64,000 nucleotides of DNA from Buchnera aphidicola (Hyalopterus amygdali) (GCF_964059015.1 NZ_OZ060383.1:248001-312000), one strand, 5' to 3'. Counted from the stretch's first letter, positions 20,708 to 31,209 are shown. Numbers and translations are program-made. The notes: a model not told the origin generated them from the letters alone.

Positions 20708-22787
20708 ATTTTCTTCTTTTTTTCGTATTATACAAAATTTAAAACAAACAAAATGGCAAATATTGACCGGTCCAGTACTAATTTTAATTATTTTATCAAT
20801 GATGGTTTTACCATTAGCGCCTTTTGTATTAGATATCTTTTTTACTTTTAACATTGCTTTATCAATAATTATTTTACTTGTTTCTATGTTTAATCGATAT
20901 ACTCTTGATTTTACTGCTTTTCCAACAATTTTACTTTTTTCTACATTACTACGTTTAGCATTAAATGTTGCATCTACACGTATAATTTTTTTAAATGGTC
21001 ATACTGGTACACACTCTGCAGGTCAGGTAATAGAATCATTTGGTCATTTTTTAGTAGGTGGAAACTTTGCTATTGGTATAGTTGTTTTTATTATTTTAGT
21101 TATTATTAATTTTATGGTTATAACTAAAGGAGCTGGTCGAATAGCTGAAGTTGGAGCAAGGTTTACACTAGATGCAATGCCTGGAAAACAAATGGCAATT
21201 GATGCTGATTTAAATGCAGGTCTAATTGGTGAAAAAGAAGCTAAGAAACGTCGTTTAAAAATAACACAAGAAGCAGATTTTTATGGATCAATGGATGGTG
21301 CTAGTAAATTTGTTCGAGGAGATGCAATTGCTGGTATTTTAATTATGATTCTTAATATTTTTGGAGGTTTGATTATTGGTTTGTTTCAGCATAAAATGTT
21401 ATTAAGCAAAGCTGCAGAAGTATATACTTTATTAACTGTAGGAGACGGTTTAGTTGCTCAAATTCCAGCGTTAGTTATTTCTACAGCAGCTGGGGTAATT
21501 GTTACACGCGTTAGTACTAATCAAAATGTTGGTGAACAGATGATTAGTCAATTATTTTATAATTCCCAAGTAATATTTTTAAGTGCAATAGTTTTAGGTA
21601 TTCTTGGATTAGTTCCAGGTATGCCAAATTTTATATTTTTAGTTTTTACATGTTTATTGTTCTTTTTTTCTTGGTGGTTAAGTGAAAAAGGAACCAAAAT
21701 CAAAAAAGATGTTTCGAGTATTAAAAATCAATATAAATTAAAAAATAATCCGATTTCTGAAGCTTCCTGGAATGATGTTGAATTAGAAGATCCTATAAGA
21801 ATAGAAATTGGACATAGTTTAATACCAATGGTAAATGCTCAAAAAAAAGATAATTTATTAGATAAAATTCGTATTGTTCGAAAAAAAGTTGCTCAAGAAA
21901 TTGGTTTTTTACCTCCCTTGGTTCATATTAAAAATAATACTAATTTACAGTCTATTTCTTATCGAATTTTAATTAAAGGAGTTGAAGTAGGACAAGGAGA
22001 ATGTTTGTATGAAAAATATATGGCAATTTGCTCAGGAAGAGAAATAGAACCTTTGCCATTTAAAAAAGTATATGAGCCTGCTTTTGGTTTATCTGGCTAT
22101 TGGATTGATATAAGTTTTAAAAATGAAGCAGAAAAGAAGGGTTATTCTGTTATAGAATCTAGTTCTATTATTGCTACGCATTTAAATTTTTTAATTTCTA
22201 AACATATTAATGAATTATTTGGTCGTCAAGAAACTCAACAATTATTAGATTATGTTAATTTAGAAATGCCAAAATTAAATGAAGAATTAATACCTAATTT
22301 AATTAATTTAACTACTTTGCAAAAAATTTTAAAAAATTTACTTTTAGAAAAAGTACCAATACGAGATATGAGAACTATTTTAGAAACATTATCAGAATAT
22401 GCTGTTAATCATAAAAATGCCGATGAATTGACAAGTTTTGTGCGTATTGCATTAAGTAAAATTATTACACAAAATTTATTTTATAAAAAAGATGTTATTG
22501 AAATAATAGCTTTAGATAAAAATTTAGAACAACTTTTATTAAATAGCTTAAAAGAGAAAAATAATACTATAGAACCAGGTTTATCTGAGTTACTTATAAT
22601 TAAAACTCGAGAAGCGATTGAACAACAAAAAATAATAAATGCTCCTATTGTATTATTAGTAGTTCATCCTCTTCGGTTTTTTTTATCAAAAATGCTGCGT
22701 ACAAATTTTCCAGAATTAACGGTTTTATCTCAATTTGAAATAAAAGATACCAAAAAAATTAAAGCGACTAATATATTGGGAAAATAA
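20700..22787 (+). CDS. flhA: Flagellar export gate protein FlhA
   Basis: Largest subunit of the export gate, using the proton-motive force. 695 aa (E. coli 692). The N-terminal half has about eight membrane helices and the very conserved cytoplasmic FHIPEP loop (MPGKQMAIDADLNAGLI ... EADFYGSMDGASKFVRGDA). The C-terminal half is the ring-forming cytoplasmic domain (GRQETQQLLDYV, VPIRDMRTILETLSE). All key segments are intact. Translationally coupled to flhB by an 8-nt overlap. Confidence 0.97.
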   Translation: MIKFSSFFRIIQNLKQTKWQILTGPVLILIILSMMVLPLAPFVLDIFFTFNIALSIIILLVSMFNRYTLDFTAFPTILLFSTLLRLALNVASTRIIFLNGHTGTHSAGQVIESFGHFLVGGNFAIGIVVFIILVIINFMVITKGAGRIAEVGARFTLDAMPGKQMAIDADLNAGLIGEKEAKKRRLKITQEADFYGSMDGASKFVRGDAIAGILIMILNIFGGLIIGLFQHKMLLSKAAEVYTLLTVGDGLVAQIPALVISTAAGVIVTRVSTNQNVGEQMISQLFYNSQVIFLSAIVLGILGLVPGMPNFIFLVFTCLLFFFSWWLSEKGTKIKKDVSSIKNQYKLKNNPISEASWNDVELEDPIRIEIGHSLIPMVNAQKKDNLLDKIRIVRKKVAQEIGFLPPLVHIKNNTNLQSISYRILIKGVEVGQGECLYEKYMAICSGREIEPLPFKKVYEPAFGLSGYWIDISFKNEAEKKGYSVIESSSIIATHLNFLISKHINELFGRQETQQLLDYVNLEMPKLNEELIPNLINLTTLQKILKNLLLEKVPIRDMRTILETLSEYAVNHKNADELTSFVRIALSKIITQNLFYKKDVIEIIALDKNLEQLLLNSLKEKNNTIEPGLSELLIIKTREAIEQQKIINAPIVLLVVHPLRFFLSKMLRTNFPELTVLSQFEIKDTKKIKATNILGK

Positions 22788-22810
22788 TTGTTTATATGTA
22801 AATATAAGTT

Positions 22811-22858
22811 GGTGTGGTTTTAAGTGGTACATTTTTGGTACTACATTATTTCCCCACC
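22811..22858. other. Structured GC-containing element between convergent flhA and argS
   Basis: An inner hairpin (GTGGTAC 22824-22830 with GTACTAC 22838-22844, one G-T pair, loop ATTTTTG) sits inside an outer stem (GGTG-T-GG 22811-22817 with CC-C-CACC 22852-22858, one mismatch). It begins 23 nt after the flhA stop. It is much richer in G/C than its surroundings, so it is likely a bidirectional terminator or 3'-end RNA structure, although no long T run follows. Confidence 0.4.
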
Positions 22859-22891
22859 GTACTAATATTTAATATATAAATTAATATTTTT

Positions 22892-24634
22892 TTACATTTC
22901 TTTTGCTATTTTAATTCCTAATAAATGCAGTCCTTTTTTTATTGTTTTTGCTGTTAAAAAAGATAATTTCAGTCGACTTTTACGGGTTTTTATTCTTTTA
23001 GAAAAAAGAACTGAACAATTTTCGTAAAAATTAGAGAAACATGTAGCAAGTTCATAAAGATATTTGCACATAATATGAGGTGTTCCGTTTTGAGCTATTA
23101 ATAAAATAATTTCTTCAAATTCTAGTATTTTAATAGCTAAATTAACTTCGCTATCTTTATTTAAAATTACTTTAATTTTTATTTTATGAAGTGGAATAGT
23201 GGATTTTTTCAAAATAGATATAATTCTTGTATAAGCATATTGTATATAAGGAGCGGTATTTCCTTCAAAACTAAGCATTTTCTCCCAATCAAATATGTAA
23301 TTTGTAACTCTATTTTTAGATAAATCAGAATATTTTACAGCACTTATTCCAATTATAGCACTTAACTTAACAAGTTTTTTTTTGCATAAATTTGGTTTTT
23401 TTTTCTTAATTAAATTCATAGCTTTATTAACAGATTCATCAAGTAGATTGGAAAGTTTAATAGTATTTCCATCACGAGTTTTAAATGGTTTTTTATTTTT
23501 GTATAACATCATACCAAATATATGATGTTCTAATAATAAATCTTTAGATATATAATTTGCTTTTTTCGCAATAGTCCAAGACTGTAAAAGATGTTGATAT
23601 TGTCGAGAATCTGTATAATATATAATACGATTTGCATGCAAATATTGACATCTATATTTCATACAAGCTATATCTGTAGTTGCATATAAAAAACCCTTAT
23701 CTTTTTTTTGAATAATTACTCCCATAGATTGTCCATTTCGATTTTTAAATTCATCTAAAAAAACAATGGTAGTTCCATCTTTTTCGCTAGCTATTTTTTT
23801 CTTTTTCAAATCTTTTACAATATTTGGTAACATATGATTATAGAAACTTTCTCCAATGGTATGTTTATCTGTTAATGTAACATTAAGTTTTTTGTATATT
23901 TTATAGTTATTTAGCATAGTAATTGAAACTAATTTTTTCCAAATAGAATAGCAATATGGATCCCCATTTTGTAATTTTACTACATATGATCTAGATTTTT
24001 TTGAAAACGACTGATTTAATTTATATTCTATTTTTGATTCACAATAAATTTTTTCTAAATCTTTTAGGCAAAGAAGATTTTGATTTAATTTTTTTAATAG
24101 TTTTTTTTCTTCTAAATATGCAATTAATATGCCAAATTGTGTTCCCCAATCACCAATATGGTTTGCTCTTATAACTTTTTGTCCTAAAAATTCTAGTACT
24201 CTTACTGTAACGTCTCCTATTATTGTTGATCTTAAATGTCCAACATGCATTTCTTTTGCAATATTTGGAGAAGAATAATCTACTATAATATTTTTTTTAG
24301 GATGAAGATGTTTAATGCCTAGTCGAGATGAAAGAAATATTTTCTCTAATTGTTTAGATAACCAGGTATTTTTAATAAAAAAATTAATAAATCCAGGTTT
24401 TGAAAAAATTATTTTCTTATATATATTTTTTTTTTGTATGAAATTTATTATTTTTTCATATAATATATCTGGTGATATATATAAAATATTAGATAACTTG
24501 ATCAAGTTATCAAGTTGATATTGACCAAAACCTGTTTTTTTGGTAGATATAATCAATACTTTATAGGTATAATTGTTGTTAATTTTAATTAAAGCATACT
24601 CAATATCTTTTCTAATTATATCTTTTATATTCAT
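22892..24634 (-). CDS. argS: Arginyl-tRNA synthetase
   Basis: Class I synthetase. 580 aa (E. coli 577). The HIGH motif is HVGH in SPNIAKEMHVGHLRSTIIGD (about residues 120-140); the N-terminal tRNA D-loop recognition domain and the C-terminal DALR anticodon-binding domain are present. Like most ArgRS it has no standard KMSKS; the equivalent loop is TRDGNTIKLSNLL. It lies upstream of and divergent from the 16S rRNA operon. Confidence 0.97.
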   Translation of the reverse strand: MNIKDIIRKDIEYALIKINNNYTYKVLIISTKKTGFGQYQLDNLIKLSNILYISPDILYEKIINFIQKKNIYKKIIFSKPGFINFFIKNTWLSKQLEKIFLSSRLGIKHLHPKKNIIVDYSSPNIAKEMHVGHLRSTIIGDVTVRVLEFLGQKVIRANHIGDWGTQFGILIAYLEEKKLLKKLNQNLLCLKDLEKIYCESKIEYKLNQSFSKKSRSYVVKLQNGDPYCYSIWKKLVSITMLNNYKIYKKLNVTLTDKHTIGESFYNHMLPNIVKDLKKKKIASEKDGTTIVFLDEFKNRNGQSMGVIIQKKDKGFLYATTDIACMKYRCQYLHANRIIYYTDSRQYQHLLQSWTIAKKANYISKDLLLEHHIFGMMLYKNKKPFKTRDGNTIKLSNLLDESVNKAMNLIKKKKPNLCKKKLVKLSAIIGISAVKYSDLSKNRVTNYIFDWEKMLSFEGNTAPYIQYAYTRIISILKKSTIPLHKIKIKVILNKDSEVNLAIKILEFEEIILLIAQNGTPHIMCKYLYELATCFSNFYENCSVLFSKRIKTRKSRLKLSFLTAKTIKKGLHLLGIKIAKEM

Positions 24635-24858
24635 AATTATGTAACCTAATTCAAATTTAAAAAAATAAGTCTTTATAATAATTTTTTTTCTGTATTTTGT
24701 AATATACTATAATTTTTAAAATTTAATTCATAATTTATATTATTTTTTTTATAATAAACGCATCATATAAAATGTTTTTACTAGATATTAAAAATTATTT
24801 TTAAATTTTATGAAATTGTCGTAAATTCTAAATTAAAAATTAATTTTTCTAAAAAGAG
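24635..24858. other. argS to rRNA promoter spacer
   Basis: About 220 bp of AT-rich sequence between the argS start and the rRNA promoter. It contains no ORF and no RNA gene that I can recognise; the argS promoter must lie here. Confidence 0.5.
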
Positions 24859-24887
24859 TTGACAAAACATTAAAAAAAATGTAACCT
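24859..24887 (+). promoter_or_regulatory. Probable 16S rRNA promoter
   Basis: Consensus -35 TTGACA (24859-24864), a 17-bp spacer and TAACCT (24882-24887) as a weak -10. It lies about 150 bp before the mature 16S 5' end and before the boxA leader. A single promoter is visible, not the P1/P2 pair of E. coli rrn operons. Confidence 0.6.
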
Positions 24888-24930
24888 CATATAAAGTTTA
24901 AAAAACTTTAAAAAATTTTTAAAAAACAAC

Positions 24931-24942
24931 GCTCTTTAACAA
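24931..24942 (+). promoter_or_regulatory. rRNA leader boxA antitermination element
   Basis: GCTCTTTAACAA matches the E. coli rrn leader boxA (TGCTCTTTAACAA). BoxA in the nascent RNA recruits NusB-S10 and, in E. coli, SuhB, so that polymerase reads through rRNA. suhB is in this window. Confidence 0.8.
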
Positions 24943-24944
24943 AA

Positions 24945-24968
24945 TAATTAGATAATCTGTGTGGGCAC
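24945..24968 (+). other. 16S RNase III processing stem, 5' strand
   Basis: A 24-nt stretch, from TAATTA to GTGGGCAC, is the near-perfect reverse complement (one mismatch) of 26611-26634, on the other side of the 16S gene. The two strands form the long stem cut by RNase III; rnc is in this window. Confidence 0.85.
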
Positions 24969-25038
24969 AGAAAATTAAGTACAAATATTATATCTTTAAA
25001 AAATCTTAAAGATTCATTCTTTAAGTAAAAATATTTTA

Positions 25039-26589
<1,551 letters not shown>

Positions 26590-26610
26590 AAAATAAATAC
26601 TTTTTTGAAG

Positions 26611-26634
26611 GTGCCCACACAAATTATCTAATTA
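26611..26634 (+). other. 16S RNase III processing stem, 3' strand
   Basis: Pairs with 24945-24968 (23 of 24 positions) to enclose the 16S precursor. It begins 22 nt after the mature 3' end and ends 12 nt before tRNA-Ile. Confidence 0.85.
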
Positions 26635-26645
26635 AATTTTTTTAA

Positions 26646-26722
26646 AGGCTTGTAGCTCAGATGGTAAGAGCGCACCCCTGATAAGGGTGAGGTCGGTGGT
26701 TCAATTCCACTCAGGCCTACCA
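26646..26722 (+). tRNA. tRNA-Ile (anticodon GAT)
   Basis: 77 nt with an encoded CCA. Almost identical to E. coli tRNA-Ile-GAT; anticodon loop CTGATAA, T-loop TTCAATT. Second gene of the rRNA operon. Confidence 0.98.
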
Positions 26723-26732
26723 TAATAATTAG

Positions 26733-26805
26733 GGGGCTATAGCTCAGCTGGGAGAGCGCCTGCCTTGCACGCAGGAGGTCAGCGGTTCAATCCCGCTTAG
26801 CTCCA
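26733..26805 (+). tRNA. tRNA-Ala (anticodon TGC)
   Basis: 73 nt; the acceptor GGGGCTA pairs with TAGCTCC. Anticodon loop CTTGCAC. CCA is not encoded (the next bases are ATT), so it must be added by the CCA enzyme. Its last 9 nt overlap the antisense end of gloB. Confidence 0.98.
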
Positions 26806-27558
26806 ATTAAAACAATCCTTTCTTTTTCTTAATTCAACAAAAACTTCAAAACCACTTTTTTCATATCCTAAACCAATTGCTTCTTTTATTTCATTTTCTC
26901 TTGTTCTTAGAAAGATATTTATTTTTCTCTCAATATTAATAGCAACAGGAAGACTTCCCTTCTTCAAAAGAAGAACTTTTTTTATATTTTTGTAATAATT
27001 TTTTATTTTCCTATCAAATGGTAAAATAGAAAGAGAAAAAATTAAATTAGATAAAGTATATTCATGAGAACAACATAAAAATGTATTTTTTGGTAATGAT
27101 TTAATAAAATTAATTGATTGATACATATCAGCAAACCTATCCTTAAAGACACGACCACAACCTCCTGAAAACAGCGTATCACCGGAAAAAATATAAGGTT
27201 TTAAATAATATGAAATATGACCTAATGTATGACCTGGTGTAAAAAAAACATTAATTTCTTTGTCTAACAATCTTATTTTATCTCCATTTTTAACTATTCT
27301 AGTCGCACCGAATTTTTTTGTTTCTTCAGGGCCAAAAACAATGATATTTGAGTATGCTTTTAAAATATTTTTTACACCTCCTACATGGTCAATATGATTA
27401 TGAGTTAATAAAATAGCGACTGGATTCCATTTTTTTTCCTGTATTTTTTTTATAACTAAGTGAGATACACCAGGATCAATAATAATACAAAAATTATTTA
27501 TATTATAAAGAATCCAAATATAATTATCATTTAATGCAAAAATTTTTGTTAAAATCAT
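26797..27558 (-). CDS. gloB: Hydroxyacylglutathione hydrolase (glyoxalase II)
   Basis: Hydrolyses S-lactoylglutathione in methylglyoxal detoxification. 253 aa from the ATG at 27556-27558 (E. coli 251). Six codons upstream another ATG exists, but the chosen one has AGGA 5 nt before it and matches the family N-terminus. Metallo-beta-lactamase metal motif THNHIDH (E. coli THHHHDH); GHTLGHISYY and FSGDTLFSGGCGR follow. The stop codon (26797-26799) lies inside the opposite-strand tRNA-Ala gene, so the last residues (NWS) are encoded by tRNA sequence. Confidence 0.95.
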   Translation of the reverse strand: MILTKIFALNDNYIWILYNINNFCIIIDPGVSHLVIKKIQEKKWNPVAILLTHNHIDHVGGVKNILKAYSNIIVFGPEETKKFGATRIVKNGDKIRLLDKEINVFFTPGHTLGHISYYLKPYIFSGDTLFSGGCGRVFKDRFADMYQSINFIKSLPKNTFLCCSHEYTLSNLIFSLSILPFDRKIKNYYKNIKKVLLLKKGSLPVAINIERKINIFLRTRENEIKEAIGLGYEKSGFEVFVELRKRKDCFNWS

Positions 27559-27596
27559 CTTTATCCTATTAAACATAGAATATAAAAATAAGATAT

Positions 27597-28075
27597 TTAT
27601 TTTTTATAAAAAATGTTTTTTTCATAAAAAATATCTTGAAATAAAGGATTTTGAGCAGACTTGCGAGCGATTTTATCACACATTTCATTTTCTATATGAC
27701 CAAAATGAGCTTTCACCCAAACCCATGTTATATCATGTATTTTAATGAGAGAATGGATACGAAGCCATAAATCTATATTTTTTACTAATTTTTTTTTTTA
27801 GTTTGCCATCTTTGTTTTTCCCATGTATATATCCAATCAGTAATACCTTTTTTAACATATTGGCTATCAGTTGTAATTTTAATAATACAAGATTTTTTAA
27901 GTGTTTCTAAACCTGATATGACGCCCATTAATTCCATTCTATTATTTGTAGTGAAAAAAAAGCCAGCAGTTAATATTTTTTTGTGTAATTTGTAACGTAA
28001 TATTGTACAATATCCTCCTGCACCAGGATTTCCTAAACAGGAACCATCTGAAAAAATTTCAACTAATTTTGTCAT
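27597..28075 (-). pseudogene. rnhA: Ribonuclease HI, reading frame broken once at an A11 tract
   Basis: Cleaves RNA in RNA-DNA hybrids, such as Okazaki primers and R-loops. ATG at 28073-28075. The first 95 codons carry Asp10 ([10 protein letters not shown]), Glu48 (NNRMELM) and Asp70 (TTDSQYV), the same numbers as in E. coli. At eleven A's (27789-27799) the 0 frame ends in TAG at 27785-27787. One extra A gives [13 protein letters not shown], the same length as the E. coli segment, and continues to a stop at 27597 with His124 (AHFGH) and Asp134 (MCDKIARKSA) in exactly E. coli numbering. The product would be 159 aa. Without correction the enzyme lacks two active-site residues. Divergent from dnaQ (43 bp), as in E. 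coli. Confidence 0.88.
27789..27799 (-). other. A11 tract at the rnhA frameshift
   Basis: Eleven T's on the plus strand. The 0 frame reads ACT AAA AAA AAA AAT TAG. Twelve A's read ACT, four AAA codons, TTA, GTA and restore RNase HI with no length change relative to E. coli. Nine A's would also restore the frame but shorten the segment by one residue. Confidence 0.85.
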
Positions 28076-28118
28076 CTTTATTACCATGTCAATATTAAAA
28101 AATAAAAAATAAATTATC

Positions 28119-28826
28119 ATGAAGAACAATAACAGAACAATAGTATTAGATACTGAAACAACAGGAATAAACAATATAAACCCTCCTCATCTAAATCATA
28201 GAATTATTGAAATTGGAGCAGTTGAAATTATTAATCGTCGTTTTACAGGAAACAATTTTCATGAATATATCAAACCTAATAGATTAATAGAAGAAAATGC
28301 TATAAAAGTACATGGTATTACTAATGATTTTTTATCAGATAAACCATGTTTTAAAGAAATATCTAAAAAATTTTTTTATTATATTAAAAATTCAGATGTA
28401 GTAATTCATAATGCATCTTTTGATGTAGGATTTATTAATCAAGAATTTTCAATGTTAAATAAAAATTTTCAAAATATATCTAAAATTTGTTGTATCATCG
28501 ATACATTAAAAATGGCTCGAGAATTATTTCCTGGGAAAAAAAATACCTTAGATGCTCTTTGTACTCGTTATAAAATAAAACATTCTCATAGAATTTTACA
28601 TGGTGCTTTGTTAGATGCTTTTCTTTTAGCTAAATTATACCTTTTAATGACGAGTGGTCAGGAATCAATATTATTTCAAAACAACATTCAAAATATAACA
28701 AATAATCAACATCAAAAACAATCAATAATAAAAAAAGACCGTTCATTAAAAATATTAAAAGCAAATAAAATAGAATTACAGCTTCATGAAAATTATTTAA
28801 GACATATAAAAAAAAATTTATTTTAA
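28119..28826 (+). CDS. dnaQ: DNA polymerase III epsilon subunit (3'-5' proofreading exonuclease)
   Basis: Proofreading subunit of the replicative polymerase. 235 aa (E. coli 243). Exo I LDTETTG, Exo [11 protein letters not shown] and Exo III HGALLDA carry the DEDDh residues. After the exonuclease domain, QESILF resembles the epsilon beta-clamp motif, followed by a long polar tail that in E. coli binds the alpha PHP domain. Divergent from rnhA. Confidence 0.97.
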   Translation: MKNNNRTIVLDTETTGINNINPPHLNHRIIEIGAVEIINRRFTGNNFHEYIKPNRLIEENAIKVHGITNDFLSDKPCFKEISKKFFYYIKNSDVVIHNASFDVGFINQEFSMLNKNFQNISKICCIIDTLKMARELFPGKKNTLDALCTRYKIKHSHRILHGALLDAFLLAKLYLLMTSGQESILFQNNIQNITNNQHQKQSIIKKDRSLKILKANKIELQLHENYLRHIKKNLF

Positions 28827-28857
28827 AAATAAATTATGACATAATTATAAAAGGTTA

Positions 28858-28886
28858 TTGACTCAATTTTTTAAAATAGGTACAAT
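28858..28886 (+). promoter_or_regulatory. Probable tRNA-Asp promoter
   Basis: TTGACT (28858-28863), a 17-bp spacer and TACAAT (28881-28886), 16 bp before the tRNA 5' end. The placement and near-consensus hexamers make it one of the better promoter calls in the window. Confidence 0.6.
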
Positions 28887-28902
28887 GTTATAATATAAAC
28901 AA

Positions 28903-28976
28903 GGTGCGGTAGTTCAGTTGGTTAGAATACCGGCCTGTCACGCCGGGGGTCGCGGGTTCGAGTCCCGTCCGCACCG
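28903..28976 (+). tRNA. tRNA-Asp (anticodon GTC)
   Basis: 74 nt; acceptor GGTGCGG pairs with CCGCACC, anticodon loop CTGTCAC, T-arm GCGGGTTCGAGTCCCGT. CCA is not encoded (AAA follows). Single-gene transcript between dnaQ and gmhA. Confidence 0.98.
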
Positions 28977-29023
28977 AAAAAAATAATTTTCTTTAATTTT
29001 TTAAATTTAAAAAATATTAAATA

Positions 29024-29614
29024 ATGTATAAAAAAATTATTTCTTCTGAACTTAATGTTGCTCTAAAGGTATTAAAAGACTTTTTAAAAAATGAAAAACA
29101 AATAAAGAATATTGAAAAAGCAGCTATTTTAATTTCAAAATGTTTTAAAAACGGAAACAAAGTAATTACATGCGGGAATGGAGGTTCTCATTGTGATGCA
29201 GTTCATTTTTCAGAAGAATTAACCGGTCTATATCGATTAAAAAGACCTGGATATCCTGCAATACCTATTTCTGACTCGGGTCATATTTCTGCAATAGGAA
29301 ATGATTTTGGATTTGATTACATTTTTTCACGTTACATACAAAGTATTGGTTCTGCTAATGACGTACTTTTAGCAATTTCTACTTCTGGTAATTCTGTTAA
29401 TATCATCAATGCAATAAAAGTTGCTCATAAAAAAAATATGAAAACAATTGTATTAACAGGGAGAGATGGAGGGGAAATAAAAAAATTAAAACTATCTGAT
29501 ATAGAAATTTGTATCCCCCATCATGATTATTCAGATCGAATACAAGAAATGCATATTAAAATTATTCATATATTAATATTAATTATTGAAAAAGAAATGA
29601 ATAAATTAAATTAA
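29024..29614 (+). CDS. gmhA: Phosphoheptose isomerase
   Basis: Converts sedoheptulose 7-phosphate to D-glycero-D-manno-heptose 7-phosphate for LPS core. 196 aa (E. coli 192). SIS domain with [27 protein letters not shown] and the C-terminal [12 protein letters not shown] active-site helix, all residues kept. Its conservation is surprising next to the loss of the lpx genes at the fabZ locus. E. coli also has gmhA, but no heptose pathway partner is visible here. Confidence 0.96.
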   Translation: MYKKIISSELNVALKVLKDFLKNEKQIKNIEKAAILISKCFKNGNKVITCGNGGSHCDAVHFSEELTGLYRLKRPGYPAIPISDSGHISAIGNDFGFDYIFSRYIQSIGSANDVLLAISTSGNSVNIINAIKVAHKKNMKTIVLTGRDGGEIKKLKLSDIEICIPHHDYSDRIQEMHIKIIHILILIIEKEMNKLN

Positions 29615-29702
29615 TTTTTTAAAAAAATTATAGATCCTACAATAATTACAAATTATTTCCACTTTTCTAATAAATACTATTTTATAGTTTTGGATTTTCT
29701 TA

Positions 29703-30167
29703 ATGAGTGAGAAATATATTGTTACTTGGGATATGCTTCAAATTCATACTAGAAAACTAGCTAATCGACTATTTAAGAAAATAAATTCTTGGAATGGAAT
29801 CATTGCTGTTAGTCGAGGAGGACTTGTTCCTTCTGCATTGTTAGCAAGAGAATTAGGTATTCGTTGCATAGATACTGTGTGTATTGCAAGTTACAATTAT
29901 AATTGTTTACAAAAAGACAGAAAAGTAATTAAAAGAGCGCAAGGTAACGGAGAAAAAATTATTGTTGTAGATGATCTTGTAGATACAGGAGGAACAGCAA
30001 AAATTATTCGCAATTTATATCCTAAGGCACACTTTGTAACTATTTTTGCAAAACCAATGGGTCGATTGCTAGTAGATGATTATATTATTGATATTGAACA
30101 AAACATATGGATAGAACAACCTTGGGATATGTCAATATCTTACACCCCCCCTCTTGTTAAAAAATGA
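29703..30167 (+). CDS. gpt: Xanthine-guanine phosphoribosyltransferase
   Basis: Salvages guanine and xanthine with PRPP. 154 aa (E. coli 152). The PRPP-binding motif is [15 protein letters not shown] (about 87-101). N-terminal [16 protein letters not shown] is typical. gmhA and gpt are close to each other in E. coli as well. Confidence 0.97.
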   Translation: MSEKYIVTWDMLQIHTRKLANRLFKKINSWNGIIAVSRGGLVPSALLARELGIRCIDTVCIASYNYNCLQKDRKVIKRAQGNGEKIIVVDDLVDTGGTAKIIRNLYPKAHFVTIFAKPMGRLLVDDYIIDIEQNIWIEQPWDMSISYTPPLVKK

Positions 30168-30238
30168 TTTAAAACTAAAAAATTTTTGATAAAAATATCT
30201 TATTTTAAAATATTTTTTATATTATAAAAGGTATGTGT

Positions 30239-30811
30239 ATGACAAATGAAAAAGAAAAAAATGAAGAGATAAATATTTCTAAAATAGAAAACAATACTGG
30301 AAATAATAGTGACGGTCATTTAATTAAAGATAATTTTATATCTTCTCTAGAAATAGAATTAAAAAAAATTCAAGAAAAAGTAATGATATTAGAAATAGAA
30401 AATAATAACGAAATAAAAAAATTGCACAACCGATTAAATAGTGAAATAGAAAAATCTAGAAAATTTTGCTTAGAAAAAATATTAATTGAATTTTTACCTA
30501 TTATCGATAATGTTGAACGAGCTTTAACTATTATAAAAGAAAAGAAAGAAAACATTTACCTAGATATTTTAAACAAAATAGTATTTATTTCTTCTTTATT
30601 CAATGAAATCTTAAGTGAATTTAATATATCAAAAATTAAAAAAAAGAATGTTTTGTTTAATCCAGAAATTCATCAAGCCATGTCTGTATTGCAGACTAAT
30701 GATCACAAACCAAATCAAGTCATAGATATTATGCAATCTGGATATATACTTAACGAATGTCGTTTATTACGCCCTGCTATGGTTGTAGTTTCAAAAAACA
30801 AGGACAATTAA
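30239..30811 (+). CDS. grpE: Nucleotide exchange factor GrpE
   Basis: Releases ADP from DnaK. 190 aa (E. coli 197). A polar N-terminus and a long coiled coil (about 40-80) precede LPIIDNVERAL and the C-terminal beta domain with NPEIHQAMSV and GYILNECRLLRPAMVVVSK. I choose ATG 30239 because AAAGG is 7 nt upstream; the ATG two codons earlier is only 1 nt from it. No sigma-32 promoter could be recognised in the 71 bp upstream. Confidence 0.95.
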   Translation: MTNEKEKNEEINISKIENNTGNNSDGHLIKDNFISSLEIELKKIQEKVMILEIENNNEIKKLHNRLNSEIEKSRKFCLEKILIEFLPIIDNVERALTIIKEKKENIYLDILNKIVFISSLFNEILSEFNISKIKKKNVLFNPEIHQAMSVLQTNDHKPNQVIDIMQSGYILNECRLLRPAMVVVSKNKDN

Positions 30812-31113
30812 TTTTTAACAAATTTATTTTTTTTTAAAGTTTTTACAATTTTTTTTCTTCTTTCTTTGGGATCGATGATTAAATTTCTGTAAATTTCAAT
30901 ACGGTCTCCATTTTTTAAATGTGTGTTTAAATGTACTAATTTATTATAAATTCCTATTTTATTTTTAAAATGTTGAATATTTTTTTTTATTTTATTTAAT
31001 AAATTTGAAGTTAATATAGCATCTTTTACTGTATAATCCGATCTAATATTAATTTCTTCAATATATTGAATATCTGATAAAGCATAAATCACTGTTACTT
31101 TAATCATAGTCAT
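30808..31113 (-). CDS. rnfH: RnfH family protein (UPF0125)
   Basis: Small ubiquitin-like-fold protein of unknown function, usually encoded next to the ratA-smpB region in enterobacteria. 101 aa from Met at 31111-31113; Met at 31107 or 31122 is also possible, with no decisive Shine-Dalgarno. Family segments VTVIYALSDIQYIEE, NKIGIYNKLVHL and GDRIEIYRNLIIDPKERRKK align with E. coli RnfH. Divergent from smpB; overlaps the end of grpE by 4 nt. ratA, which lies between in E. coli, is missing. Confidence 0.88.
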   Translation of the reverse strand: MTMIKVTVIYALSDIQYIEEINIRSDYTVKDAILTSNLLNKIKKNIQHFKNKIGIYNKLVHLNTHLKNGDRIEIYRNLIIDPKERRKKIVKTLKKNKFVKN

Positions 31114-31209
31114 ATAATTCATATTTACTTTAAAAAATAAGTTCTTATTTACCAAAAATTTTAAAAAAAATCAATAAATAAAATAATTTTTTTTGGATTA
31201 CAAAAAATT

